Shown: positions 1 through 8,405 of the stretch, piece by piece
Position numbering within the stretch: position 1 is the stretch's first letter
Layout of the letters: each line of letters begins with the position of its first letter
DNA from: Rodentolepis nana
Lineage: Eukaryota > Platyhelminthes > Cestoda > Cyclophyllidea > Hymenolepididae
Length of the DNA: 14,146 nt
Direction of reading: 5' to 3'
Assembly: GCA_900617975.1 (NCBI GenBank)
Contig: UZAE01001281.1
Coordinates: 1 to 14,146 of the forward strand
The notes under the pieces: generated by a model
The model's database searches: none
The model's input: only the letters and a program-made list of their open reading frames with translations
Told to the model about the DNA's origin: nothing
Position numbers and translations under genes: made by a program

Positions 1-408
1 TTCGTGGAGGGTTTCTGCTGCCCTTCTTCGGGTTTTAAGTAAGAAGTCCCTTTTTCGATTTTGTGACTTTCGTCCTCTTGCTCCCCGCCCAATTCTTCTT
101 CGTCCTCACTATCTGATTGACTACCTTCAGTGAGTTCTCGAAGAATAACGTCAATGTCGTGTTCTTTCAGTTGACTCGTCACAGCATCTCGACGAAGCGT
201 TGACGCGACTGTGCCGAGATAGTCTACACTGGTAACCCGAACAGATTGGTCGAGGGACTTATTGTTGAACTGTTGAACTAAGAGACTACCAAGGAGACTC
301 AACATAACTTCAGCAGCTGGCCACTCCGGTTTGTTCACAGTTAAGAGGAGATCATTCACAAAGTTCTCAAATATCATTCGGTAGTCATCTTCGCCTCTTG
401 TTGTGGAC
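1..408 (-). CDS. Nipped-B: Nipped-B exon 7, truncated by the window edge
   Basis: Residues 1039-1173. The acceptor CTACGATAG gives split codon AAG, so LRK joins STTRGEDDYRMIFENFV, matching KCGSKQGEEDYRPLFENFV of human NIPBL. The order then follows human: VNKPEWPAAEVMLSLLGSLL, QQFNNKS, VDYLGTVASTLRRDAVTSQ. After VILREL the frame becomes an acidic stretch (QSDSEDEEELGGEQEDES) running to the edge, where human has a much shorter GGEDE loop before LQKALLDYL. No stop or convincing donor appears before position 1, so the exon probably continues leftward. Confidence 0.95.
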
Positions 409-3400
409 CTATCGTAGAATATTTTATACATTAAAAAGAGCACAAATAGCAACTCTGGGGACAAATAGCCACTGGGCTTAACTTCAACATTGATACTACA
501 TTTTATACGAGTGTCTTCAAAAAGCAAAATCTATATTCTTCGAATTGAGAAGTGGCTAAATATCCAGAATCTCATCGACAACACCTCCTTAAATAATATC
601 CTCACAGCTATATCACCATTTATTTTTTCCCCAAAGTGATTACTGAACATTAACTTTATAAACGGACATATTATACGGAGACATCCACGAGTATCAAGCG
701 CATTTAGTCTGGAACAGTCCTAATGTTTGGGCGACAGGAGTGGATACTAAGTTGTAGGAAAGAGCATCATTCGATTATCATTCTTCATAATTCCCAGTTT
801 AAGCATGAACTATATCGTATTTCAGGTAGGTGGGGCGAAAAAGTAGGTCACTCGATTCAGCATTATGAAGCTTTATTAATTGGTATCCAAAGGGGAAAAC
901 TATCTGATAGTATTCACGAAAATCAACATATGCAAGTGATAATTAGACATGCAATTAAACAATGAGATTGTATTCGAGGCAAAAGACAATGAATTAATAT
1001 GAGTATAATGATTGCAATTCAAATGTACAAATCAAAATAAGTTTTTTTAGTACATATACCAGTTAACACGGAATTTTACCTATCTTAAAATTATGAGACA
1101 ACAGAGAGGAGGACGAAAGTCATACATTGAATATAATTCAAATGATATTAAGCACATTCGAAAATTCTAAAGACTTACTTCCTGAGAAAGCTAGCAAGAA
1201 AATTGTGTGCAGTAAGTACAGCCCGTTTGTAGGAGCTGACAACAAGAACTTCATCATCGGGTTTAATTTCATGCAACGATGAAGTTGAATCAACAGCAGA
1301 GGAATTTTGATGTTGTTCAAGATACTCCTGTTGTTGTTTGTCTTTTGACTGTTGACCGAAACTGGGAACGGTTGGCAGCTCAATGAGAGACTGTACAAGT
1401 AGAAGTGATAACGCTGTGAACATTTGAATACTTTCCTCTGAGTTCAAGCGATAAGTGCGAAGGTTGCGCTTGCTTGAAGGTAAGCGCGCTATTCCTGATA
1501 TCAACTCTTCGGTGACTAATTGACGACACATATGGTAGTGAGCATACAAGGCCGGGACTAATTTCAATCCCGATAGCTGCAACTCGCTAACATTTTCCAC
1601 AAAGAAGATTGATACACCGACAGTGCAGAGCGAGAGAATGAGACTGTCGGTTAAACGCTGGATATGCACAAGTTCAGAAAGACCCGAAACAACTTCAACT
1701 AGTCGATGATAGAGATGAACAACTGCCGTGGATTTATGAATATCCCTTTCACGAGCACGACGAGATTTAATGCTACTTTGATTATCCTTGGCTGTGTTCT
1801 CAATTCTATAGGCTGGATCATACTCAGGGTATATACAATTAGAGAGCTGGAACCGAGTGACTTGCACAGCTTGTTCAATCACATCTTCTAAGTAGATTTC
1901 ACGAGGCATGTCTTTAGACGTCATGAGGTTCAGTGCAATAAGGCTCGCTCCCACAGCTCGTGATATCTTCTCCATGCTCTCTTGATCACCAGTAATTCGA
2001 ACCACATTTACACCATCTCGAATGTTAAGAAGTAGGAGAGTTAAAAGTTTGAGTAGACGGTCAGTAGGTACTTGATTTGCAGCCTGAATACTCTTTAATT
2101 TGGCAGAGTCTCGAACAAGTTCCGCAATATCTGCGGGAGAAATTATGGCTTCCTGTGGAATTCCATCGTCATTTTCACCTCCAGCTAAAAGGTCCACTTC
2201 TTCGACAGCCTCTAAGACATGGTCAATGTGGGAAAGGAATTTTTTCAAACTGCTTGCGGAGGCAGATTCCCCACCTAATACCTCAGAATAGGCGTTTAGG
2301 GGTTTGTGATGTACTCGCTCTCTAATAGGACGCGCTCGGTCCGCGGTGACTTTTTGCAAATGAGGAAAACGTTGTTCAGCAGGCTCTTTAATCCGAACTA
2401 AAAAAATAAAGGTGTCTGGTTATTGAATTAGTTCCCTTAAAGAATTGCTGAGCAAAATTATAAACAAGTGTGTGGAAAGTCGAATACGTCCAAATAATTT
2501 CCAATTTTCAATGAAAGAATCCTAAATATCAATAAACCAACTAGCAATTATCGAATGTCTCATTATTACTAAAGTCCAGTTTGTTCAAGTTGATTATAAT
2601 ATGACTTTTTACAATAGTGCAAAAGATATGATAAAAATCAGTTTTAAAAGCCGTCATAAATGCGAGGCCTTGAGAAGCATGGAACTTAGATTATCATCAG
2701 AAGGGAAAATATTTAACCCCAAAGATACAAAGTGGCAAATTCAATTACACACTATTGCGGGAAATACTTAAAATAGTGCAAACAACGGAATGTTTTGAAA
2801 AAGAAAATCAGTGATTACCGAAATATCATTTTCATTTTAAGAATTGGTAGAGACATTTATGTAAAAGGACAAAATTAGCCATACAATGAAGCTACACACC
2901 AAAAAGGTATTCTCTTTAAAACCAACACCAAATTCTAAAGAACTCGATAAGTATAAGATTAACTCAAGGACAATCAACTAGATATATCTATTCGATGAAA
3001 ACCACTTGTTCTGTCGATAGGAAAAAAAGAGTACTTTATGGACGTACGTTTAACAACACCCTAAAACCAAATTTTAAGTTGCTAAGCCCATGCCCAAAAA
3101 AAAGAACAACTAACCCTCAAACGGAGCGTCATCATCGTCAGTAGCTTTGCGACGTCTTCGAGTGCTGCTATCTTTGTAGCATTCCTCATCGGGTATATCC
3201 TCGCCTTCTTCATCCATTCCGGCGTATGAACAGCGGGCAGCAGAGGAGCGCAGAGAAATACTAGCGACCCCCTTTCCACCTTCAGGATCCAAGTGATCAT
3301 CGGTATCATCGTTGTCACCTCCAATCCCACTTTCGTCAACGTCATTATCTCCGAAACTATTCCTTCTTGTAAGAGGCCTACGGGATCAAAATGGTTAAAA

Positions 3401-5218
3401 AAGTGCCATAGCGTAAAAAAATACGACAAAGGTACATACTTGGGATAATCTTTATCATTCTCCAGCACATAGTCATTAGCAAGAGCAGTGGGTTGTCTAG
3501 TTAATCGTCGTTTTTTTCGGAGGTAATTAGCCTGTCGATCAACAACTGCATCCCAAGCAGAAGACTCGTCAGCAGTAGCATTTTTCTCAGTAGGATTCTT
3601 CTGTCCCGGGTACTTTACAGTCCACGAACGCAATCCTTCCACTTCATTAGCTCGACGTCCTAAAAGTGAAAAATCAAGAGCTTTATAAAAAAACATTTTT
3701 TAAGCAATGGGAAGATTGGTTAAAGACACACGTTTTGGGACAGGTGGCCTTCGTCTTGCTGAGGGTTTAACAGGAGCAGAGGAACGTACAACAGAGCTGG
3801 TGGGTTGAGATGTCGGGGGATTGTTAGAGATCGTTTGAGGTTTAGTGGAATTCAGGTAGCTAGCCAATCCCATTGGAGCAACGGTGGTAGTAGTCTGACC
3901 AATACCGTAAGAGGTAGGATAATCGGGATGGGTATTGTCTGAATAATCCAGATGAGAAGCCACCATGAAGTTCCCTTGATACACAGAGGTTTGAGGTGAG
4001 GGGTTGTGAGCATGTTGCGACGGAAGGGCAGGAGGAATATTTGTACTGGAAAGTAGATCAGGAGGCAGGAAATCATTGTAGGAAAAGGGAGCAGCTACTG
4101 AGTTCGTCATTGAGTGATTGGGAGCAGCATTCGAATGAGGGACAGATAAATCATCAAAAAGATTGATCGGAAATGTTGAGAAATCAGGCTTGGTCTGATC
4201 AAAAACACCCTGCAAATCAAAGGGGAATTGATGAGGAGAATGTGAAGCGGAAGAACCCGGAGGTCTTTGACTGTTAAAGATTTCCTTAGGAGGAGAAGTA
4301 ACAAGCATTGGTTTAGCAGTCATTGGGATTCCATTAGTCGGTGGAATTAGCGGTTGCTCGGAGCGGCCTTCACTGGATGGAAGGCTTTTATCTCGACTAT
4401 GATGTCGTCTCTTATCCTTCGATTTCTTGTGCTTTTTCTCTTTGCGTTCCTTCAAGGAGTTATCAGAAGTACTGATCTCAACGGGAGCAGCGCGTTTGAT
4501 AGATATTTTTAACTTCAGGGCCTCTCCACCAGTGTTTTTAATTTCGTAGGATTTGCGGGCAGAGGGTTCATTATCGCTACCAGAATCCCAATCACTCACT
4601 GAAACGCCATTGGATTCTCCATCACTTATAATTTCCTGCTCCATGTTTCCTACCTTTCTTCTTTTGCGTTTCTTTCTCTTGTGTTGATGTTTGACTGAAG
4701 AATCCTCATCAAAAACTTTAACAACAAAGATTAGATTATTTAATTCAAACTACCAATGTGCTGATTGTTCAATCCATTAGGATTCGCTTGAGGATCCCAA
4801 TTAAAATTAAAGTTTGCCCTATTAGGGTGAGAAGAACTAGCGCACTCTTGATTGAAAACACGCGAATTCCTTTGAAGAAGAAAATTTAAAATTGGAGGAG
4901 CGTTAGCATTATCTATCGGCATAGCTACAGTTTCATCTACGAGATCACTTAGAAAAAGATAAACATAAAAATAAAATTAACTTACATATTTTGAGTAGAT
5001 ACCATAGACAGAGCATCACTAACATTAGAAATTAGTGCTTCATTATTAGAATTTAGAGCTTGCTCGACATCGTTGGACAAAGACTGGTCACATATTAGCG
5101 TGTCGTTGCTTACACCGTCAGTACATGCAGAAGGTAAAGGAAGCTCTGGAAATATATCGCTTAATTGTTTTACGGCTCCACATGAGAGAACAGGGATTTT
5201 AGTAATATCACCGTTCAT
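1..5218 (-). CDS. Nipped-B: Nipped-B / NIPBL (SCC2) cohesin loader, 5' part, seven exons, 3' end outside the window
   Basis: Nipped-B binds MAU2/SCC4 and loads the cohesin ring onto chromatin in the nucleus; the family also acts in enhancer-promoter looping. My exon model, all on the minus strand, is 5218-4986, 4947-4754, 4715-3732, 3659-3440, 3377-3115, 2397-1179 and 408-1. Every junction keeps frame and gives 1173 codons. The start is ATG at 5218: MNGD and the following QLSDIF, ELPLPS and VSTQN match the NIPBL N-terminus. Residues 1-143 form the MAU2-binding end, about 144-680 is disordered linker, and from about 682 the conserved HEAT region follows (SLKKFLSHIDHVLE, LNLMTSKDMPREIYLEDVIE, YPEYDPAYR, FFVENVSELQL, ARLPSSKRNLR). 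Exon 7 carries VNKPEWPAAEVMLSLLG and VDYLGTVAS. In human NIPBL the same HEAT block starts near residue 1200, so this linker is about half as long. Family assignment is by remembered homology and is very firm. The intron 3 donor is the weakest point of the model. Confidence 0.95.
409..1178 (-). other. Nipped-B intron 6 (770 nt)
   Basis: The intron has a GTAAGT donor at 1178 and a TAG acceptor at 410-409, with a pyrimidine-poor AT-rich tract before the acceptor. An 80-codon plus-strand open frame lies inside it at 723-965. It has no recognisable motif, and no other gene or mobile element was seen. Confidence 0.85.
1179..2397 (-). CDS. Nipped-B: Nipped-B exon 6: start of the conserved HEAT-repeat region
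   Basis: Residues 633-1037. The exon starts at acceptor TTTTTTAG with RIKEPAEQRFPHL. From about residue 682 it aligns by eye along its length with human NIPBL: FLSHIDHVLEAVEEVD, DDGIPQE, LNLMTSKDMPREIYLEDVIE (787-806), YPEYDPAYR (821-829), FFVENVSELQL (896-906) and ARLPSSKRNLRTYRLNS (935-951), ending TAHNFLASFLRK. These are the first helices of the hook-shaped SCC2 body that contacts DNA and cohesin. A Gln-rich patch lies where human has a loop (SKDKQQQEYLEQHQ). The donor AA|GTAAGT is strong. The first Met-like codon of the open frame, at 2359, is a TTG and not a start. Confidence 0.97.
2398..3114 (-). other. Nipped-B intron 5 (717 nt)
   Basis: The donor is GTTAGT at 3114 and the acceptor TTTTTTAG ends at 2398. 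The sequence is AT-rich and stop-dense on both strands. I see no nested exon, RNA gene or repeat in it. It is about ten times longer than introns 3 and 4. Confidence 0.85.
3115..3377 (-). CDS. Nipped-B: Nipped-B exon 5: acidic linker
   Basis: Residues 545-631, from PLTRRNSFGDND to the acidic end DDDDAPFE. The 62-nt intron 3439-3378 precedes it (acceptor CCCGTAG). The exon is very acidic (GDNDDTDDHLD, MDEEGEDIPDEE) with one basic patch (STRRRRK), typical of the disordered stretch before the HEAT region. The donor is G|GTTAGT. Splicing to the exon at 2397 restores GTT (Val) and removes the TAG stop that directly follows. Confidence 0.87.
3440..3659 (-). CDS. Nipped-B: Nipped-B exon 4
   Basis: Residues 472-543. 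The acceptor TTCACTTTTAG is good, and the donor AA|GTATGT is acceptable. The peptide contains SSAWDAVVDRQANYLRKKRR and ends LENDKDYP. It is charged and fairly hydrophilic, with no named domain. It is placed in Nipped-B because phase and direction fit exons 3 and 5 (split codons CGA before, AAG after). An upstream in-frame ATG at 3696 lies in the preceding intron and is not needed. Confidence 0.82.
3732..4715 (-). CDS. Nipped-B: Nipped-B exon 3: basic and Ser/Pro-rich disordered linker
   Basis: Residues 144-470. The exon starts FDEDSSVKHQ and runs into a nine-residue basic cluster (155-163, KRKKRKRRK), a good nuclear localisation signal. An acidic serine patch (SDWDSGSDNE) follows, then ALKLKISIKR at about 208-217, which resembles the KLTLRLSRV stretch of human NIPBL. 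A second Lys/Arg/His-rich tract lies at about 231-252. The remainder is Ser/Pro/Asn-rich low complexity with no folded domain, ending KPSARRRPPVPK. The acceptor is TTGTTAAAG after a 38-nt intron. The donor is inferred to be C|GTGTGT, which is poor. If it is not used, the frame continues ten residues to a TAA at 3702-3700. Confidence 0.85.
4754..4947 (-). CDS. Nipped-B: Nipped-B exon 2
   Basis: Residues 79-142, starting DLVDETVAMPIDNANAPPIL, follow exon 1 across a 38-nt intron (4985-4948) whose acceptor is TTTTTCTAAG. The stretch PPILNFLLQRNSRVF parallels the human segment DIPVLLQAVLARSPNVF, so it belongs to the conserved N-terminal module. The donor is G|GTAGTT, and the split codon GTT (Val) is completed by exon 3. 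The methionine inside this exon is not the start, because the upstream in-frame sequence is coding. Confidence 0.9.
4986..5218 (-). CDS. Nipped-B: Nipped-B exon 1: MAU2-binding N-terminus
   Basis: The exon encodes residues 1-77 plus two bases of codon 78. It opens MNGD, as in vertebrate NIPBL, and then shows QLSDIFPELPLPS and a helix-like tail ending VSTQN, in the same order as human NIPBL residues 1-80. In the family this segment threads into the MAU2/SCC4 TPR superhelix. The donor reads AT|GTAAGT, a strong consensus site. The split codon ATT (Ile) is completed by exon 2. Without splicing, the frame ends at TAA directly after the donor. Confidence 0.92.
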
Positions 5219-5230
5219 CTTTCTATATAG
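5219..5230 (-). other. Acceptor-like site 4 nt before the Nipped-B ATG (spliced-leader or 5'-UTR intron acceptor)
   Basis: Read on the minus strand, a T-rich tract is followed by AACTATATAG, then AAAG and the ATG at 5218. The AG lies at 5224-5223. An acceptor this close to the start is typical of spliced-leader trans-splicing in flatworms, but a cis-spliced leader exon would look the same. No matching outron donor can be shown from this window. Confidence 0.45.
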
Positions 5231-5325
5231 TTAAAAAATAATTATTATGTGAGACAGTTATTAAAAAGCATGAAACTCAAAAGCAAAAAGATAATAAAAT
5301 ATTTACTATTTTCTAAGTAACTTGA

Positions 5326-5658
5326 GCCAATAGATCACGTGCTAAGACTGAAAATAAATCATCCACAAATACAGGAGATATAGATAGCCCTTTACAAGCT
5401 TCCCTGTGCAGACATATTGAATCATTCACAAAGCTTAAACAATTTGACGATTATCTTAATTTTTCAAAATCAACAATTTAAAATGATGGAAAGTAATCTA
5501 AAAATTATTATTGTACCTGATTTAAAAACGATTTGTTCTTTTGTTGAGATTTCTAAACTTTATCATACGCGATTAATATTTAAAGGTCCTCCAATTATGG
5601 GCCACAGATTTGCCCTAAACTTTAATGAACTTTTAACTTCTTCTTCTTATCCTAAATA
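5326..5658 (+). other. Two short plus-strand open frames, unidentified
   Basis: An open frame without Met runs 5326-5478 (51 codons, contains TGDIDSPLQASLCRHIESF). A second frame with ATG at 5483 gives 58 residues (starts MMESNLKIIIVPDLK, ends TSSSYPK). They are in different frames, lie divergent to Nipped-B and start within its likely promoter. I recognise no family. They could be a first exon of a divergent gene, a remnant, or chance openness. Confidence 0.15.
5327..5341. promoter_or_regulatory. CCAAT box plus CACGTG E-box upstream of Nipped-B
   Basis: CCAAT occupies 5327-5331 and the palindrome CACGTG occupies 5336-5341, about 110-125 bp upstream of the Nipped-B ATG. This is a plausible core promoter pair (NF-Y and bHLH factors), but both are short words that occur by chance. 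No clear TATA box or initiator was recognised. Confidence 0.25.
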
Positions 5659-6231
5659 AACGAAATAATTATTGACACTTCATATATAACTTTTCCAACA
5701 TTCTCAATTTTCTCCGTTAGCTAATCTATTAAAATTTTTTGCATACCAATTAATAGAAGTTTGAACGAGAGCAATAATATGATAGATACTCCAGTATTTT
5801 TATTCATTGTAATATTCATGCATCTGTTTTTACAAATTGGTAATATTTCAGGCGTGGTTCGACGATACGATCCTACCAAATGATTTATTTTGGTGCATAT
5901 AATTTTTCATTTCACCGTCTATCTTAGAAATTGAGATAAACTTGGATATCGACATTATTCTGGATATTTATCACATGAAAATTCTAACTTTAAAGATTTT
6001 GAATGTTGCAAATGTGAGCATTTCATCATTTTATTTTAAAATGCCGAAAGTTGGACTAATATTTGAGTCTAAATGAGTGCTGTTGATCATTTTTTCAAAA
6101 CCAAGGATTATGCGTATATTTATACTGCCACAAAATTGAAATTGCCCTGTTCTCATTGAAGGTAAAGATTTTCTTCAGGTGTCTTGACGACGAAATTTCT
6201 TAGCCCATTCGGTAAAATTATTAAGGATTGG

Positions 6232-6738
6232 AATGCGTATAAACTTATTATGGTGGTAATTGTAACAGAAACCAAGTTTTGCATATCTTTGGCGATTAGA
6301 ATACTCAGACGTGCTTCGAATGCGCACTTACACATTTTCGGCATTCATTTTCCAGCATAACAATGAAAGATCATCGTTCGATGAAATCAACCGCAGTTCA
6401 TTGATTTACACCTTCCTAGAACAATTAGATTGACACCTGGCTTTATGCAAACCAATGGCCTCGTTGGACGCTTTTATCAATAGCTTAGATCTGACTTAAT
6501 CGCAATCCCTTCTGGACTAAATTGGTGGAAGTGTCATTCAATCATTAGATTTGTAATTAGAAACACCATTAGGTAAAACATTGGATGTTGTCTTGTAGAC
6601 TTTGCCTTTGGTACAACTCACAGGCTAGCTGGAGAAATAATTTTCCACTTCAATAGCCAAGAAATTATGGACCCTCTCGTATTCAGCTCTATAAAAAATA
6701 TCTTTTCAGTTCCGTCCACTAAATACCCACTCATTTGA
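6232..6738 (+). pseudogene. Ty3/gypsy integrase core remnant
   Basis: One frame carries recognisable integrase pieces in the correct order. The motif TPGFMQTNGLVGRFYQ corresponds to the TxxYxPxxNGLVERF region around the third catalytic residue; the usual Glu of NGLVER is Gly here. LNWWKCHSIIRFVIRNTIR and FAFGTTHRLAGEI follow, the latter matching the ELVYGTTLRLPGE signature, then MDPLVFSSIKNIF. In-frame stops lie at 6358-6360, 6481-6483 and 6574-6576, with others nearby, and the frame ends at TGA 6736-6738. The earlier part (6232-6357, around TKFCISLAI) is only weakly similar. It is a nonfunctional fossil. Confidence 0.8.
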
Positions 6739-7010
6739 TTACTATGTTAGCACAAGTACATAAAGAATTATTAGCATGACTTTTATTTTTGGCACGAGTA
6801 TATGCCGTAAGGAAACTTTTGGAACCACCGTTTGATGGACATTCCAAAGTTCTTAAAAGCAAATTCAAATTCATTGGTAATAAGCATTCAATAAATATAG
6901 ATAGGTTAAGGCCGGTATACCGAGGCAATCCGGATGTAAAGCCCACTCTGCCCACTCTAACCTTCCACTTACTGAATTTACACCCACTGTTGAAAAACAA
7001 CATCTGATAC
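6735..7010 (+). pseudogene. Ty3/gypsy integrase C-terminal GPY/F-like segment
   Basis: A different frame from the preceding piece contains VHKELLA, one stop (TGA 6777-6779), then YAVRKLLEPPFDGHSKVL and NKHSINIDRLRPVYRG. The pattern VRKxLxPPxxGxxKVL followed by IDRLRP is the classic end of gypsy integrases. The usual GPY/F triplet is GHS here, a decayed version. The frame ends at TGA near 7010. No chromodomain follows. The frame change near 6735 and the internal stop confirm decay. Confidence 0.8.
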
Positions 7011-7023
7011 TCCTGTTTCATCC

Positions 7024-7221
7024 TTGAAAGATGCCGTACACCCTTCCACTCTTACATTCCTGTCCTTGTCCTCAGATACTGTTAATCTTGTCGTCCAAAA
7101 AAATCGGACCAATGTTTCACGTAATCGTTGTTGTCGAGGGATTACTTTCCCCCTTGACTGGTTGGTCATGTACAGTAACACATTTTTGAGCTGCCTAATA
7201 ACTAGAGGGGGAGAATTGTGA
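7024..7221 (+). pseudogene. Ty3/gypsy pol C-terminal tail
   Basis: This third frame holds 65 codons ending ITRGGEL with its stop (TGA 7219-7221) just inside the LTR, the usual arrangement for gypsy pol. The stretch NRCCRGITFPLDWL resembles the variable TRSGRxVRFPDRL tail of these elements. It is low in information content, and assignment rests mainly on position between the GPY/F segment and the polypurine tract. Confidence 0.5.
7202..7216 (+). other. Polypurine tract before the 3' LTR
   Basis: The sequence ctagagggggagaat is purine-rich, lies directly before TGTGAGG, and ends the pol frame. This is where plus-strand DNA synthesis primes in LTR elements. Confidence 0.65.
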
Positions 7222-7549
7222 GGAACACAACGCTAGCATGGCTGAATCGAAGTATCTCATGCGTGCTAGGGGTCAACAAGTGCGACCGTGTTGCTAATCG
7301 CCCTAGAGAGCATGTGCGGTCGTAAGTGTAGAGACCTCTCAGCCAATCAAAAATCAATAGTCACGAACGGTTAGGGTAACTTAAATTATTTTTAGTGGCT
7401 AAGCTAAGACTTAGCCAAACAGGCCAATTAAACGTAGAGCAGTTTCCTTTATATCATTGAGTTCGCTTAGCTAACTTCGGCAACCTTTCTATATAAAATA
7501 GAGATTATTGAGGACAAGTCCAGGCTTTTTCGTGTGGCTTTCCACTACA
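7217..7549 (+). mobile_element. Probable 3' LTR (right boundary tentative)
   Basis: It starts TGTGAGGAACACAACG after the polypurine tract. It contains a TATA-like TATATAAAATA at 7490-7500, as expected for the U3/R border. A possible right end is CCACTACA at 7549, giving TGT/ACA termini and 333 bp. The left edge is well supported. The right edge is a guess, since no 5' LTR is present for comparison. An 8-bp perfect hairpin (TGGCTAAG ctaaga CTTAGCCA) lies at 7396-7417. Confidence 0.6.
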
Positions 7550-8405
7550 AACCAAATATTATGATATTTGGAAGCACCTTATAACGAACTCCAATGCATC
7601 TTCTAAACCCCTTCAGTGTTTTTGAGGCGAAATATGAACCCATCGCCGACTCTATATTGTTCTCCATTCATAAGACTTGTTGGTTTATCATAGTAAGTTC
7701 AACAGACATCTATCGATTGATTTTTTCGTAATCATATTCCACAACATCGGACACGAAAGTCCAATAATGATATCCAATAAATACTAAATTTTAAGGGTTT
7801 AAGTTCGCAACTTAATGGAAAGTCCCCATCTGAGGTTCGATCTTCTGTGGCATACTTTATGACAATGTTCTGAGAATACACAATTACAGTATTTGTTTGG
7901 TCGAAATATTTCCTCCTTTCGATTGTTGCGTAAAGGAAACTAGGAAGCTCAGTTATGGCATCTATGATCTATAGTAGCTTGATTATAGTCGACTGAGGCC
8001 CCTGAGGAAGAGGGAAGATAGAACTGTCGTAACATCAAAATATTTTAATAATTTAATGAAGGTAGTAAGGGTGATCATGTTTTTTCCCGATTAGTCATCA
8101 GGCTGTCAAAGGATTATGAGTACCATAGATTGCAATTCATTTACGAAGGTGAACGAAATAAACAATTTAAAGCAACCTTTTTTGCAAATTTTGCATATCC
8201 TATATCCCGCTGATTGATTTCTATTTGTGACATTCTGTTCAGCTCTCCTGGATTTGCCACTCCAATGCATATAATATTTTGTTCCATCTTCTGTTTCCTT
8301 TGTCTTTTTATTACAACCTATTGAAGAGTAAGAAATTTAGCTTTAATAGAGCAATTCTCAACCAGAAATTCGCGTGGTCTTTACTTTCCTCGATGAGGGG
8401 TTTGC
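7550..8405. other. AT-rich intergenic stretch, nothing identified
   Basis: Neither strand shows a coding frame of note. A GGTTCGATC word near 7833 recalls a tRNA B box, but the flanking bases do not fold as a T arm. No terminal repeats or tandem units were seen before the satellite begins. Confidence 0.6.

Larger units (their letters stand above)
6187..7549 (+). mobile_element. Decayed Ty3/gypsy LTR retrotransposon, 3' part with probable 3' LTR
   Basis: Read on the plus strand, the order is integrase core remnants, integrase C-terminal GPY/F-type segment, pol tail, polypurine tract and LTR. This is the 3' end of a Ty3/gypsy element. Several in-frame stops and at least one frame change make it inactive. 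No protease, reverse transcriptase or RNase H was recognised upstream, so the element is 5'-truncated or too decayed to read before about 6190. The style of the integrase and tail resembles flatworm gypsy elements (CsRn1/Boudicca-like), which is inference only. Confidence 0.8.

Noticed and set aside
723..965. 80-codon plus-strand frame within intron 6
   Set aside because: It has an ATG but no motif, no splice context and no supporting composition. One frame of this length in about 770 nt can arise by chance.
3110..3292. Separate small gene ending DDDDAPFEG
   Set aside because: The TAG follows a GTTAGT donor, and splicing to 2397 continues the Nipped-B frame. It is the 3' part of exon 5.
5483..5658. 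Galectin-like fragment, from the spacing of G, RF and NF in KGPPIMGHRFALNF
   Set aside because: Only one short motif fits. The HxNPR-type sugar-binding residues and the following strands are not found downstream.
7820..7850. tRNA or tRNA-derived SINE, from GGTTCGATC
   Set aside because: The flanking bases do not pair as a T arm, and no convincing A box or acceptor stem lies at the right distance.
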